Origin: Syntrophomonadaceae bacterium
Lineage (GTDB): Bacteria; Bacillota; Syntrophomonadia; Syntrophomonadales; Syntrophomonadaceae
DNA length: 39,188 nucleotides
Direction: 5' to 3'
Assembly: GCA_012522705.1 (NCBI GenBank)
Contig: JAAYJY010000176.1
Span: 1 to 39,188 of the forward strand
In this document: one piece after another, positions 1 to 8,311 of the stretch
Layout of the letters: each line of letters opens with the position of its first letter
Position numbering within the stretch: position 1 is the first letter of the stretch
Notes under the pieces: generated by a model
Seen by the model: the letters and a program-made list of their open reading frames with translations, nothing else
Database searches by the model: none
What the model was told of the DNA's origin: nothing
Position numbers and translations under genes: made by a program

Positions 1-25
1 ATTTTAATGTTTAAGGGGTGTGACG

Positions 26-1258
26 ATGGATTTCTTCTTCGCCATCCTTAAGGAAATGGGGCGGGTGCTGGTGAATAACCTGACATCCCCCTCTTTTCTA
101 TTTCTGTATCTCCTTCTTTTTGGATTGGTAGCTCTGCAGTACCGGAGGCTGCAAACTACCTCCGCATCCATGCTGCCCTGCAGCCAAAACATCTATATGC
201 GCACCGCCTTGGTATCCACGTTGTTGGGCTTGGGGGGCGGTTTAGCTGGCAGCCTGGTGCTAATCTTGTTGGGGGTGGACCTGACCGACATTGCCGTGGG
301 ACAGATGTGGTTGACAGCCTTCCTCTTGATGCTTATTAAACCTCGGTTTTTGTGTTTCGCTTACGCGGCAGGGGTGATCAGTGCGGCTAGTCTGATGACA
401 GGATATCCGACCGTCAATATACCCCAATTGATGGCTTTGGTGGGAGCGTTGCATCTGGTTGAGAGCCTGTTGATTTTCATCAGCGGTTCAATAAGCTCAT
501 GGCCGGTCTATATAAATAAAAATGGGAGGATGCGGGGTGGTTTTAATCTGCAGCAATTTTGGCCGATACCCTTGGTGGCGTTGATAACAGTAGGGGTAAT
601 CGAACCCCGGGGAGCAATTATGACCCCGGAGTGGTGGCCCTTGCTGCGAGAGGGGACCAGCCTCGGCACGAGTCACACCTATATCTTGATACCGGTCCTG
701 GCCATACTGGGCTATGGGGAGATAACCACCACCAATTCACCGGCCCAAGCTGTGCGAAAATCTTCCCGGCATTTGCTCATTTACAGCATCGGGCTTATTG
801 TATTGGCGGTGCTGTCATCACGTTATAGCCTGCTGTTGCCCTTGATAGCACTATACAGTCCCCTCGGGCATGAAATGGTTATATGGATAGGTATGAAATC
901 GGAAAACCGGCCGGCTTTGTTCACATCTCCGCCCCAAGGAGTGATGATCCTGGACGTAGTGCCGGGGACTCCGGCTCATGCTCAGGGGTTGCGTTCGCGC
1001 GACATACTCCTGACCGCGGGCGGGGAACCCGTCAATAGTTATCAAGAGCTTCTCAACATATCCGGTCAGTCGGGGAAGACCCTGCTGCTGGAAGTGTCAC
1101 GCCACCGGCAACAATTCTCGCGGCGCTTGAAATTAAGGGAAGATAAAGCTATCGGGATCATACCCGTTCCGGATGACGGGACCCAGCGGTATTTGTGCCT
1201 CGCCGATGATGGGATTTTCGCCGTGGTAGCCCGCCTATGGCATAAAATCAAGCATTAG
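26..1258 (+). CDS. minJ: MinJ-like polytopic membrane protein with C-terminal PDZ domain
   Basis: This 410-residue protein has several hydrophobic membrane segments over its first ~290 residues, beginning with a strong one near residues 20-35. A PDZ domain follows at about residues 300-370 (VMILDVVPGTPAHAQGL, then RSRDILLTAGG). In Bacillus subtilis the PDZ membrane protein MinJ links DivIVA to MinCD at division sites and is encoded beside uvrB-uvrA and ctpB. The same neighbourhood here suggests a MinJ-type topology or division role, which is an inference. PDZ membrane proteins of this kind are also annotated without a known function. I chose ATG 26 because AAGGGG at 13-18 sits 7 bases upstream; an in-frame GTG at 20 is too close to that site. 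The upstream neighbour lies outside the window. Confidence 0.75.
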   Translation: MDFFFAILKEMGRVLVNNLTSPSFLFLYLLLFGLVALQYRRLQTTSASMLPCSQNIYMRTALVSTLLGLGGGLAGSLVLILLGVDLTDIAVGQMWLTAFLLMLIKPRFLCFAYAAGVISAASLMTGYPTVNIPQLMALVGALHLVESLLIFISGSISSWPVYINKNGRMRGGFNLQQFWPIPLVALITVGVIEPRGAIMTPEWWPLLREGTSLGTSHTYILIPVLAILGYGEITTTNSPAQAVRKSSRHLLIYSIGLIVLAVLSSRYSLLLPLIALYSPLGHEMVIWIGMKSENRPALFTSPPQGVMILDVVPGTPAHAQGLRSRDILLTAGGEPVNSYQELLNISGQSGKTLLLEVSRHRQQFSRRLKLREDKAIGIIPVPDDGTQRYLCLADDGIFAVVARLWHKIKH

Positions 1259-1320
1259 CGGTTCACCTCCAAACGGCACTTCGAATATATTAGAAGAAAA
1301 TTGGTGAAGAGGTGGCCGTT

Positions 1321-2388
1321 TTGGGCAAACGGGGGAACACCCGCTACAGTTTTGTCAGCAGTTTTACCAACCTGGGATTTAGAACCTTTGTCCCCGATCT
1401 AATAGATGGGATTAGGAAAGTATTCATTCTAAAGGGAGCACCGGGAACAGGCAAATCGACATTCATCCGTCTGGTTGGCGAAGCCCTGTCTGAACAAGGG
1501 TATGACATAGAATACTGGGTTTCATCCCTGGACCCGGTAACGCCGGACGGAGTATATATCCCCCAACTGGATGCGGCGGTTATCAACGGCAGTCTGAAAA
1601 TTCCGGTGGACCCTCAATACCCACAGATCCGGGAGATCATGATCAATCTGGGTGAATACAGTGAGGGCATTGCAGCGGGGGATTCCCGGACCGTCATTGA
1701 ACTGCTGGACTGTATAAAGGCATCACAGGAGCAGACAATTCGCTTTGTACAGGCAATCACCGAGGCCAGACAAGTGATTCGGCATTTCAACAACTCCCAC
1801 CTGGATATGGCAGCCATCCAGGCGCTTATCAATGAAATATGCGGACGGATCATGGATCACCGTACAGCGGAGAGACACTATTTTGCTCGTACCATAACCC
1901 CTGATGGTATGGCTGACTATATAGATGACTTGAGCCGCGAATGTCAAAAACGGTATATATTTAAAGGTGGCCCGGGAAGCGGCGGATCGATCATTATTGC
2001 TCATCTGATAAAACAGGCTCGGCAGAAGGGCTACGCGTTGGAATACTACCATTGCGGCATGGAGTATGATCAATTGGTGATGGTTATAATCCGCAGCCTG
2101 CAAGTGGCTCTTATTGAGACTGACAAGGTAGATATAGAGTTCCGCCAGGGTGACAAGGTGGTGGATATGCAGAAGTTCCTGGACATAGACAACGGCGATC
2201 CGTTCTGCCTTAATAGCAGCGAAACCGGCCGGCGCTGCGAAACCTTGCTTCTCCAAGCCCAGCAGGAGTTGGTCAATGTGCAGAAGCAAACGCGGCTGGT
2301 GAAAAAGTACTATTGTGAAGCCATGGATTTCGAGAGGCTGGACCAGAAACGGGCCGAGGTCATCAAGGATATCCTGAAATCAGGATAA
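1321..2388 (+). CDS. Two-P-loop ATPase of the PRK06851 type
   Basis: This ~355-residue cytoplasmic ATPase of unknown function has two tandem P-loop halves. The first carries an intact Walker A (GAPGTGKST, near residue 37) and the segment YDIEYWVSSLDPVTPDGV. The second half repeats the layout (YIFKGGPGSGGS, then YALEYYHCGMEYDQLVMV), but the Walker A lysine is replaced by glycine, so this half probably cannot hydrolyse ATP. The tandem arrangement and the GNTxxxF start match a clostridial family usually annotated only as ATPase. The start is uncertain. TTG 1321 has GAAGAGGTGG at 1306-1315 six bases upstream, whereas the alternative in-frame GTG at 1312 overlaps that ribosome-binding site. No partner gene is evident, since it lies between the PDZ gene and uvrB with 245 non-coding bases after it. 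Confidence 0.7.
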   Translation: MGKRGNTRYSFVSSFTNLGFRTFVPDLIDGIRKVFILKGAPGTGKSTFIRLVGEALSEQGYDIEYWVSSLDPVTPDGVYIPQLDAAVINGSLKIPVDPQYPQIREIMINLGEYSEGIAAGDSRTVIELLDCIKASQEQTIRFVQAITEARQVIRHFNNSHLDMAAIQALINEICGRIMDHRTAERHYFARTITPDGMADYIDDLSRECQKRYIFKGGPGSGGSIIIAHLIKQARQKGYALEYYHCGMEYDQLVMVIIRSLQVALIETDKVDIEFRQGDKVVDMQKFLDIDNGDPFCLNSSETGRRCETLLLQAQQELVNVQKQTRLVKKYYCEAMDFERLDQKRAEVIKDILKSG

Positions 2389-2594
2389 TTGGAGTAGGTG
2401 ACCATTTTACTCGGCGGTATGCTATAAGCGGATGATGCCCGCAGCAAAATGCAGTCGCCAAATGCAGCTGCCAAATATGACCAGACCAGTTATATTACCC
2501 GTATTTCAACGGATCACGTTCATCGGCGAGACAGGTTAGTGCTGGTCGACAATGTGAGGCTAAGGGGGAAACGGTTTTTTTGTTGTACCTATAG

Positions 2595-2600
2595 TATAAT
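2595..2600 (+). promoter_or_regulatory. Candidate -10 element upstream of uvrB
   Basis: A consensus TATAAT lies 34 bases before the uvrB start, in the 245-base gap after the ATPase gene. The -35 region about 17 bases upstream is poor (CGGTTT). I could not find a GAAC-N4-GTTC type LexA box nearby, so SOS control of uvrBA is not supported by what I can see. Confidence 0.4.
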
Positions 2601-2633
2601 AAGCTGATATCCTCAAAAATATAAGGAGCCGCC

Positions 2634-4625
2634 ATGCAGGAATTCAGAATAAATTCGGATTATGTACCCACTGGTGATCAACCCGGGGCTATCAGGCAGC
2701 TGGTAGAGGGGCTGCGGCTGGACTACCGGGACATGACCTTGTTGGGGGTGACCGGTTCGGGCAAGACCTTTACCATGGCTCAGGTTATCCAAGCGGTGCA
2801 GCGGCCCACCCTGGTCATGGCACCTAATAAAACCCTGGCCGGGCAGTTGTTCTCGGAATTCAGGCAGTTTTTTCCCGACAATGCGGTAGAGTACTTTATC
2901 AGCTATTATGATTATTACCAGCCGGAAGCCTATGTTCCCCATACCGATACTTATATCGAAAAGGACTCATCCATAAACGATGAAATAGATAAGTTCCGTC
3001 ATTCTGCCACCGCCTCCTTGTTGGAGAGGCGGGATGTAATCATCATCGCCAGTGTTTCCTGCATATATGGTTTGGGAGCACCGCAGGACTACTATGAAAT
3101 GGCGATTTCCCTGCGTCCAGGCGCCCAGTTGTCTCGGGAGCGGCTCTTGCACCAGCTGGTGGAAAACCATTACGAACGCAATGATACTACCTTCTTCAGA
3201 GGTAATTTCCGGGCTCGGGGGGATGTGGTGGAGATATTCCCGGCCTCCTCATGGGACAAGGCCCTGCGGGTAGAGTTTTTCGGCGATGAGATCGAGCGCA
3301 TCCTGGAGTATAAGCCAATAACCGGGGAGGTCCTGGGCAAACAGCTGCATGCCATGGTATTTCCAGCCTCCCATTTCGTGACCACCCGCGACAATATGCT
3401 GGCGGCGGCGGAGGAGATTGAGTCTGAACTAGCCGTGCAGGTAGAGAAGTTCCAAAAGGAAGGCAAACTGCTGGAAGCGCAGCGCATCGCCCAGCGGACC
3501 AGGTACGATCTGGAGATGATTAAAGAAATCGGCTATTGCAAGGGGATAGAGAACTATTCCCGTTATATCACCGGGCGCCAAGCGGGGGAACCGCCCTATA
3601 CCCTGATCGACTTCTTCCCCGAGGACTACTTGCTGTTCATGGATGAATCGCATATCTCGGTACCCCAGGTCAGGGGTATGTATGCAGGCGACCGTTCCCG
3701 CAAGGAAAACCTGGTCGAATATGGCTTCCGGCTTCCCTCGGCTCTGGACAACCGGCCTCTGACTTTCCAGGAATTCGACCAAAGAATAGACAACGTTATT
3801 TATGTTAGCGCCACCCCTGGAGATTATGAACTGGAGAAGAGCAGGCTGGTGGCAGACCAGGTGATTCGCCCTACCGGATTGCTGGATCCGGAGATAGAAG
3901 TGCGACCTACCCTCAACCAGATCGACGACTTAATGGCTGAGATCCAGGTCCAGGTGGAAAAGGGCTACCGGGTGTTGGTTACCACTCTGACCAAGCGCAT
4001 GGCCGAGGACCTCACCGATTACCTGGCCGTGAACGGGATGAAGGTGCAATACATGCACTCGGAAGTGGAAGCCCTGGAGCGCATGGAGATATTAAGAGAG
4101 CTGCGCAGTGGCGTGTTCGATGTGCTGGTGGGAATAAACCTGTTGCGGGAGGGACTGGACCTGCCCGAGGTTTCACTGGTAGCAATTCTGGACGCGGATA
4201 AGGAAGGTTTTCTGCGGTCGGGACGGTCTCTGATCCAGACTGCCGGCCGGGCCGCCCGGAATGTGGACGGCAAAGTGGTCATGTACGCCGACCGGGTGAC
4301 ACCTTCGATGCAGCAGGCCATTGACGAAACCAATCGCCGGCGGGAGAAGCAGTCGGCCCATAACCTGGCCCATGGTATAACCCCGGAGTCCATAAAAAAG
4401 GCGGTGTTTGCAGCCATTGAAGCCACAGTCCAGGAAGAACCGGTGGAATACCAGCCCGCTTTTTTTGAAGGTTTGAGCAAGAATGAGAGAAACCGCTTGG
4501 CTGCCGAGATGGAGATTGAGATGCGCAAAGCGGCTGAAGCCCTGGAATTTGAAAGGGCGGCCCAACTCCGGGATATGATCAGGGAACTGAATCTGCCTCT
4601 CAAAAAGAAGCGTAAGAAGAGATAG
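2634..4625 (+). CDS. uvrB: Excinuclease ABC subunit B, UvrB
   Basis: This is the damage-verification helicase of nucleotide excision repair. It is loaded on DNA by UvrA and then recruits UvrC for dual incision. The 663 residues match the usual UvrB length. Walker A is GVTGSGKT at residues 38-45. The beta-hairpin that clamps DNA is visible (YYDYYQPEAYVPHTDTY), followed by the DEAD-like DESH box, helicase motif VSATPGDYE, and motif VI (QTAGRAARN). The C-terminal UVR motif that contacts UvrC is present (EALEFERAAQLRDMI). ATG 2634 is preceded by AAGGAG with good spacing. uvrA follows after 21 bases, so the two are probably co-transcribed. Confidence 0.98.
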   Translation: MQEFRINSDYVPTGDQPGAIRQLVEGLRLDYRDMTLLGVTGSGKTFTMAQVIQAVQRPTLVMAPNKTLAGQLFSEFRQFFPDNAVEYFISYYDYYQPEAYVPHTDTYIEKDSSINDEIDKFRHSATASLLERRDVIIIASVSCIYGLGAPQDYYEMAISLRPGAQLSRERLLHQLVENHYERNDTTFFRGNFRARGDVVEIFPASSWDKALRVEFFGDEIERILEYKPITGEVLGKQLHAMVFPASHFVTTRDNMLAAAEEIESELAVQVEKFQKEGKLLEAQRIAQRTRYDLEMIKEIGYCKGIENYSRYITGRQAGEPPYTLIDFFPEDYLLFMDESHISVPQVRGMYAGDRSRKENLVEYGFRLPSALDNRPLTFQEFDQRIDNVIYVSATPGDYELEKSRLVADQVIRPTGLLDPEIEVRPTLNQIDDLMAEIQVQVEKGYRVLVTTLTKRMAEDLTDYLAVNGMKVQYMHSEVEALERMEILRELRSGVFDVLVGINLLREGLDLPEVSLVAILDADKEGFLRSGRSLIQTAGRAARNVDGKVVMYADRVTPSMQQAIDETNRRREKQSAHNLAHGITPESIKKAVFAAIEATVQEEPVEYQPAFFEGLSKNERNRLAAEMEIEMRKAAEALEFERAAQLRDMIRELNLPLKKKRKKR

Positions 4626-4646
4626 GCATATGAAGGTAAGAGCGAG

Positions 4647-7493
4647 ATGAAAGACTACATTTATATAAGAGGTGCCCGCGAGCACAACCTCAAGAATATT
4701 GACGTCACCATACCCCGGGATAAGTTGGTGGTATTTACCGGCATATCCGGTTCAGGCAAGTCAAGCCTAGCCTTCGATACCATATACAGCGAGGGGCAAA
4801 GACGTTACGTGGAATCCCTGTCCACTTATGCGCGCCAGTTTTTGGGGCAGATGGACAAACCGGATGTCGATCATATCGAGGGACTCTCCCCCTCCATATC
4901 CATCGACCAGAAGACGACTTCCCATAATCCCCGCTCTACAGTGGGTACCGTCACTGAGATCTATGACTATATCCGATTGCTGTTTGCCCGGGTGGGGCGA
5001 CCGCATTGTCCTTACTGTCATAAACCGATCCGCCGCCAGACGGTGGATGAGGTAGTGGATGCGGTACAGGCTCTGCCGGAGGGCAGTCGCATCAAGGTCC
5101 TGGCCCCCATCATCAAAAGACAGAAAGGGGAGCATCGCAAGCTAATTCAGAGACTGTTCAAAGATGGATTCACGCGGATAATCGTCGACGAACTCGAATA
5201 CACAGCCGATGAAGGCATCGAACTGGAGAAGAACAAGAAACATGACATAAGCGCGGTAATCGATCGCCTGGTGATAAGGGAAGGCATTCGCAGCCGCCTG
5301 GCGGAATCGCTGGAACTGGCTTTCCACTTGGGCGAGGGGTTGGTGGTGATCAGACTCCTGGCGGATGAAGGGGAGGAGCAGGATATGCTGTTCAGCCGTG
5401 AATTTGCCTGTGCCGATTGTGGTTTCAGCCTGCCCGAACTGAGCCCGCGCATGTTTTCCTTCAACAGTCCTTTTGGGGCCTGCCCCGAATGCAACGGCTT
5501 GGGGGAGAGAAGGGAAATGGATCCGGATCTGGTCCTGGACCTGGACCTCTCTCTGGAGGAAGGGGCCATCATCCCCTGGTCGCTTAACTCCCATAATTAT
5601 TATCGCCAGTTGGTGCTGGGCATGAGTGAGAAGTACGGAATCCCCATGGACAAGCCACTAAGCACGATGAGTCCCAGCCAGCTGGAGCTGATACTATATG
5701 GCAACAAAGGTGAGCAATTCAAGATCACCTATACCAATTCCTATGGCGAGACCGGCACTTACTATACCCGTTTTGAGGGAGTTATCAATGCCCTGAAAAG
5801 GCGCCACCAGGAGACCAAGTCCGATGTGGCCCGGGAAGAAATGGAGAAGTTCATGACCATCAGTCTTTGCCCCGCTTGCTTGGGCCAGAGGCTGCGGCCG
5901 GAGATCCTGGCGGTGCTGTTGGGAGGCAAAACCATCGCCGAGGTGACCGCCATGGCCGTGTATGAGACCATGGAGTTCATGACCCACCTGGACCTGGACC
6001 AGCGGGAAGCATTGATCGCCCGCCAGGTAATCAAGGAGATCACGGAGCGATTGAGATTCCTGATCGATGTAGGATTGAACTATTTAACCCTGGACCGTCC
6101 TGCCGGCAGCCTGTCAGGAGGGGAGGCCCAGCGCATCCGGTTAGCCACCCAGGTTGGCTCCAGCCTGGTAGGGGTGCTGTACGTGTTGGATGAACCCAGT
6201 ATCGGCCTGCATCCCCGGGATAACATCCGGTTGCTGGAGACCCTGAAGAGTCTGCGGGATTTAGGCAATACGGTAATAGTGGTGGAGCACGACGAGGAGA
6301 CCATCCGTTATGCTGATTATATAGTAGATATAGGGCCGGGGGCAGGTATCCATGGAGGGCATGTTGTGGCGACGGGGTCGGTGCAGGACCTGATGCAGTC
6401 ACCCGGTTCCATAACCGGGCAATACCTGGCCGGTATCCGTACCATTGCGGTTCCCCCGCAGCGGCGGGGAGGCAGCGGGCAACAACTGGTGATCAAGGGT
6501 GCCCGGGAGCACAATCTAAAGGATCTAACCGTCCGCATCCCCTTGGGCAAGATGGTAGTTATCACCGGGGTATCTGGCTCGGGCAAGAGCACCCTGGTGG
6601 AAGATATCCTCTATCCGGCCCTGATGAAAAAGATATACAACAGCCGGTATCGGGTGGGCGTCCATGATTCTATAGAAGGAATGATGTACCTGGACAAGGT
6701 CATCAATATTGACCAGTCGCCCATCGGCCGAACACCCAGATCCAATCCGGCCACCTATACCGGTACCTTCGACAGCATCCGGGAGTTGTTCGCGGAGACA
6801 GCGGAAGCCAGGGTCCGAGGCTATAAGCCGGGGCGCTTCAGCTTCAATGTGCGGGGCGGCCGCTGCGAAGCGTGTGCCGGCGACGGTATCATCAAGATTG
6901 AGATGCATTTCCTGCCCGATGTATACATTCCTTGTGAGGTGTGCAAAGGTAAAAGGTACAACCGGGAGACCCTGGAAGTCAAGTATAAGGGCAAGAACAT
7001 AGCCGACGTTCTGGCCATGACCGTGGATGAGAGCGTTGAATTCTTCGAGAGCATCCCCCGGATTGGGCGCAAGCTCAAGGTGCTGCAGGACGTGGGCCTG
7101 GGATATGTCCAACTGGGGCAGCCGGCCCCTACCTTGTCGGGGGGAGAGGCGCAGCGGGTAAAGCTTTCCACTGAATTGTCCAAACGTTCGCTGGGACGCA
7201 ATCTTTATATACTGGATGAGCCTACCACCGGGCTTCACCGGGAAGACGTCAAACACCTGCTGGGTGTTTTAGAACGGTTGGTGGATGCCGGCAACTCAGT
7301 CATCGTTATCGAGCATAACCTGGATGTGATTAAATCCGCTGACCACATCATCGACTTGGGACCGGAAGGCGGAGAAGAAGGAGGCCGCGTCATCGCCGAG
7401 GGCACGCCGGAGGAGGTGGCCCGCTGTCCGGATTCCTACACCGGACAATATCTTCGGACCATATTGGATGACAATCGTGGGAAAAGCAATTAA
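4647..7493 (+). CDS. uvrA: Excinuclease ABC subunit A, UvrA
   Basis: This is the DNA-damage sensor ATPase of nucleotide excision repair, a dimeric ABC-type protein that loads UvrB. The 948 residues match the family. The first Walker A is GISGSGKSS (about 32-40) and the second is GVSGSGKST. Both ABC signatures (LSGGEAQR) are present, with the D-loops VLDEPSIGLH and ILDEPTTGLH. Zinc-binding cysteine pairs are visible: CPYC near residue 120, CADC/CPEC in the insertion domain, and CEAC/CEVC in the C-terminal zinc finger. The start has AAGGT about 9 bases upstream. It forms a two-gene unit with uvrB, and a strong hairpin terminator follows at 7654. Confidence 0.98.
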   Translation: MKDYIYIRGAREHNLKNIDVTIPRDKLVVFTGISGSGKSSLAFDTIYSEGQRRYVESLSTYARQFLGQMDKPDVDHIEGLSPSISIDQKTTSHNPRSTVGTVTEIYDYIRLLFARVGRPHCPYCHKPIRRQTVDEVVDAVQALPEGSRIKVLAPIIKRQKGEHRKLIQRLFKDGFTRIIVDELEYTADEGIELEKNKKHDISAVIDRLVIREGIRSRLAESLELAFHLGEGLVVIRLLADEGEEQDMLFSREFACADCGFSLPELSPRMFSFNSPFGACPECNGLGERREMDPDLVLDLDLSLEEGAIIPWSLNSHNYYRQLVLGMSEKYGIPMDKPLSTMSPSQLELILYGNKGEQFKITYTNSYGETGTYYTRFEGVINALKRRHQETKSDVAREEMEKFMTISLCPACLGQRLRPEILAVLLGGKTIAEVTAMAVYETMEFMTHLDLDQREALIARQVIKEITERLRFLIDVGLNYLTLDRPAGSLSGGEAQRIRLATQVGSSLVGVLYVLDEPSIGLHPRDNIRLLETLKSLRDLGNTVIVVEHDEETIRYADYIVDIGPGAGIHGGHVVATGSVQDLMQSPGSITGQYLAGIRTIAVPPQRRGGSGQQLVIKGAREHNLKDLTVRIPLGKMVVITGVSGSGKSTLVEDILYPALMKKIYNSRYRVGVHDSIEGMMYLDKVINIDQSPIGRTPRSNPATYTGTFDSIRELFAETAEARVRGYKPGRFSFNVRGGRCEACAGDGIIKIEMHFLPDVYIPCEVCKGKRYNRETLEVKYKGKNIADVLAMTVDESVEFFESIPRIGRKLKVLQDVGLGYVQLGQPAPTLSGGEAQRVKLSTELSKRSLGRNLYILDEPTTGLHREDVKHLLGVLERLVDAGNSVIVIEHNLDVIKSADHIIDLGPEGGEEGGRVIAEGTPEEVARCPDSYTGQYLRTILDDNRGKSN

Positions 7494-7538
7494 TGGATTT
7501 GCTTTGTTTATACAATCAAGTCACTATCAACTATTGAG

Positions 7539-7580
7539 TGTCACTCTGAACGCAGTGAAGAGTCTAGCGAGAAGCATCCC
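7539..7580 (+). repeat. Dispersed short hairpin repeat, copy 1
   Basis: This stretch begins TGTCACTCTGAACGCAGTGA and continues AGAGTCTAGCGAG. It resembles the second copy at 32961 and a type of short intergenic repeat (TGTCATTCTGAGCG-like) that I have seen in many bacterial genomes. A 5-bp stem (ACTCT/AGAGT) encloses an 11-base loop. In copy 2 the same stem is ATCCT/AGGAT, so two base pairs have changed in a compensated way. Confidence 0.5.
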
Positions 7581-7653
7581 TAAGATATACTGTATGCATA
7601 GGTAGGCAATAAGGGTGGCCCAGCGGAGATGTATCTTAGCAAATCCTGCCGAA

Positions 7654-7697
7654 TGGGAGGTTGGACCGCATTCTGGCGGGCAACCTCCCAACTTTTT
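7654..7697 (+). terminator. Strong hairpin terminator after uvrA
   Basis: A perfect 10-bp stem pairs TGGGAGGTTG (7654-7663) with CAACCTCCCA (7681-7690). Inside it, CCGC and GCGG pair further around an ATTCTG loop. The tail ACTTTTTC follows. It separates uvrBA from the oxidoreductase operon. It could equally be a repeat-type inverted element that serves as a terminator. Confidence 0.7.
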
Positions 7698-7725
7698 CAC
7701 TCCTGTCGGCACTTCGCAAATCTTG

Positions 7726-7731
7726 TATAAT
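7726..7731 (+). promoter_or_regulatory. Candidate -10 element upstream of nuoE-like gene
   Basis: TATAAT lies 34 bases before the ATG at 7766 and just after the hairpin terminator. The -35 position about 17 bases upstream reads CTGTCG, which is weak. This is the only obvious promoter candidate for the nuoEF-large subunit-uvrC run. Confidence 0.4.
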
Positions 7732-7765
7732 AGATTAATGAAATAGGCAAGGGAGGGGCAGTAGA

Positions 7766-8311
7766 ATGTCCTGTAGTTGTCAAACAGAGGAAAAAGCGGC
7801 CATCCAGAGAGTCAGCACCGAGACGCAAATATCTGCTCTGGAGGAATTGATCAATAGATACAAAGGCGTAGAAGGGAGCCTGATATCAGTCCTGCAAGGT
7901 ATCCAGGAGATGTATGGATATCTGCCCCGGCCGGTGCTGGAATACATTGCGAAGCGGTTGGACATAAAAAAGGCCCGCATATATGGAGTGGCTACCTTTT
8001 ATGCCCAGTTCCGGCTGACCCCGGTGGGCAAGCACCTGATCCTGCTGTGCCAGGGGACCGCCTGCCATGTCAACGGAGCTGATAAAATAGAGGCCGCCCT
8101 GTGTGACGAACTCGGGGTGGAGATGGGCGGAACCACCGAGAACCGGTTATTCACCCTAACCGAGGCCGCCTGTTTGGGCTGCTGCAGCTTGGCCCCGGTG
8201 ATGATGATCGACGGGCAGGCCTATGGGCCGCTGACCCCGGACCAGGCCCGTAAGGTCATCAGGGGAATACTTAAACAAGAAGAACAGTCTCGGGAAGAGG
8301 TGGGAGCATGA
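7766..8311 (+). CDS. nuoE: NuoE/HydC-like [2Fe-2S] subunit of an NAD(P)H oxidoreductase
   Basis: This 181-residue thioredoxin-fold [2Fe-2S] subunit is of the NuoE/HydC/StnC type. Its cluster ligands are visible as C95-x4-C100 (CQGTAC) and C136 with C140 (CLGCC). The helical N-terminal domain (about 20-80) ends with the conserved VATFYAQF. In soluble NADH-linked complexes this subunit accompanies a NuoF-like flavoprotein, as it does here: the stop codon overlaps the next gene's ATG (ATGA). The start ATG has GGGAGGGG upstream. The partners argue for a cytoplasmic electron-bifurcating or NADH-linked complex rather than respiratory complex I, since no membrane nuo genes are present. The true subunit name depends on which complex this is. 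Confidence 0.92.
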   Translation: MSCSCQTEEKAAIQRVSTETQISALEELINRYKGVEGSLISVLQGIQEMYGYLPRPVLEYIAKRLDIKKARIYGVATFYAQFRLTPVGKHLILLCQGTACHVNGADKIEAALCDELGVEMGGTTENRLFTLTEAACLGCCSLAPVMMIDGQAYGPLTPDQARKVIRGILKQEEQSREEVGA

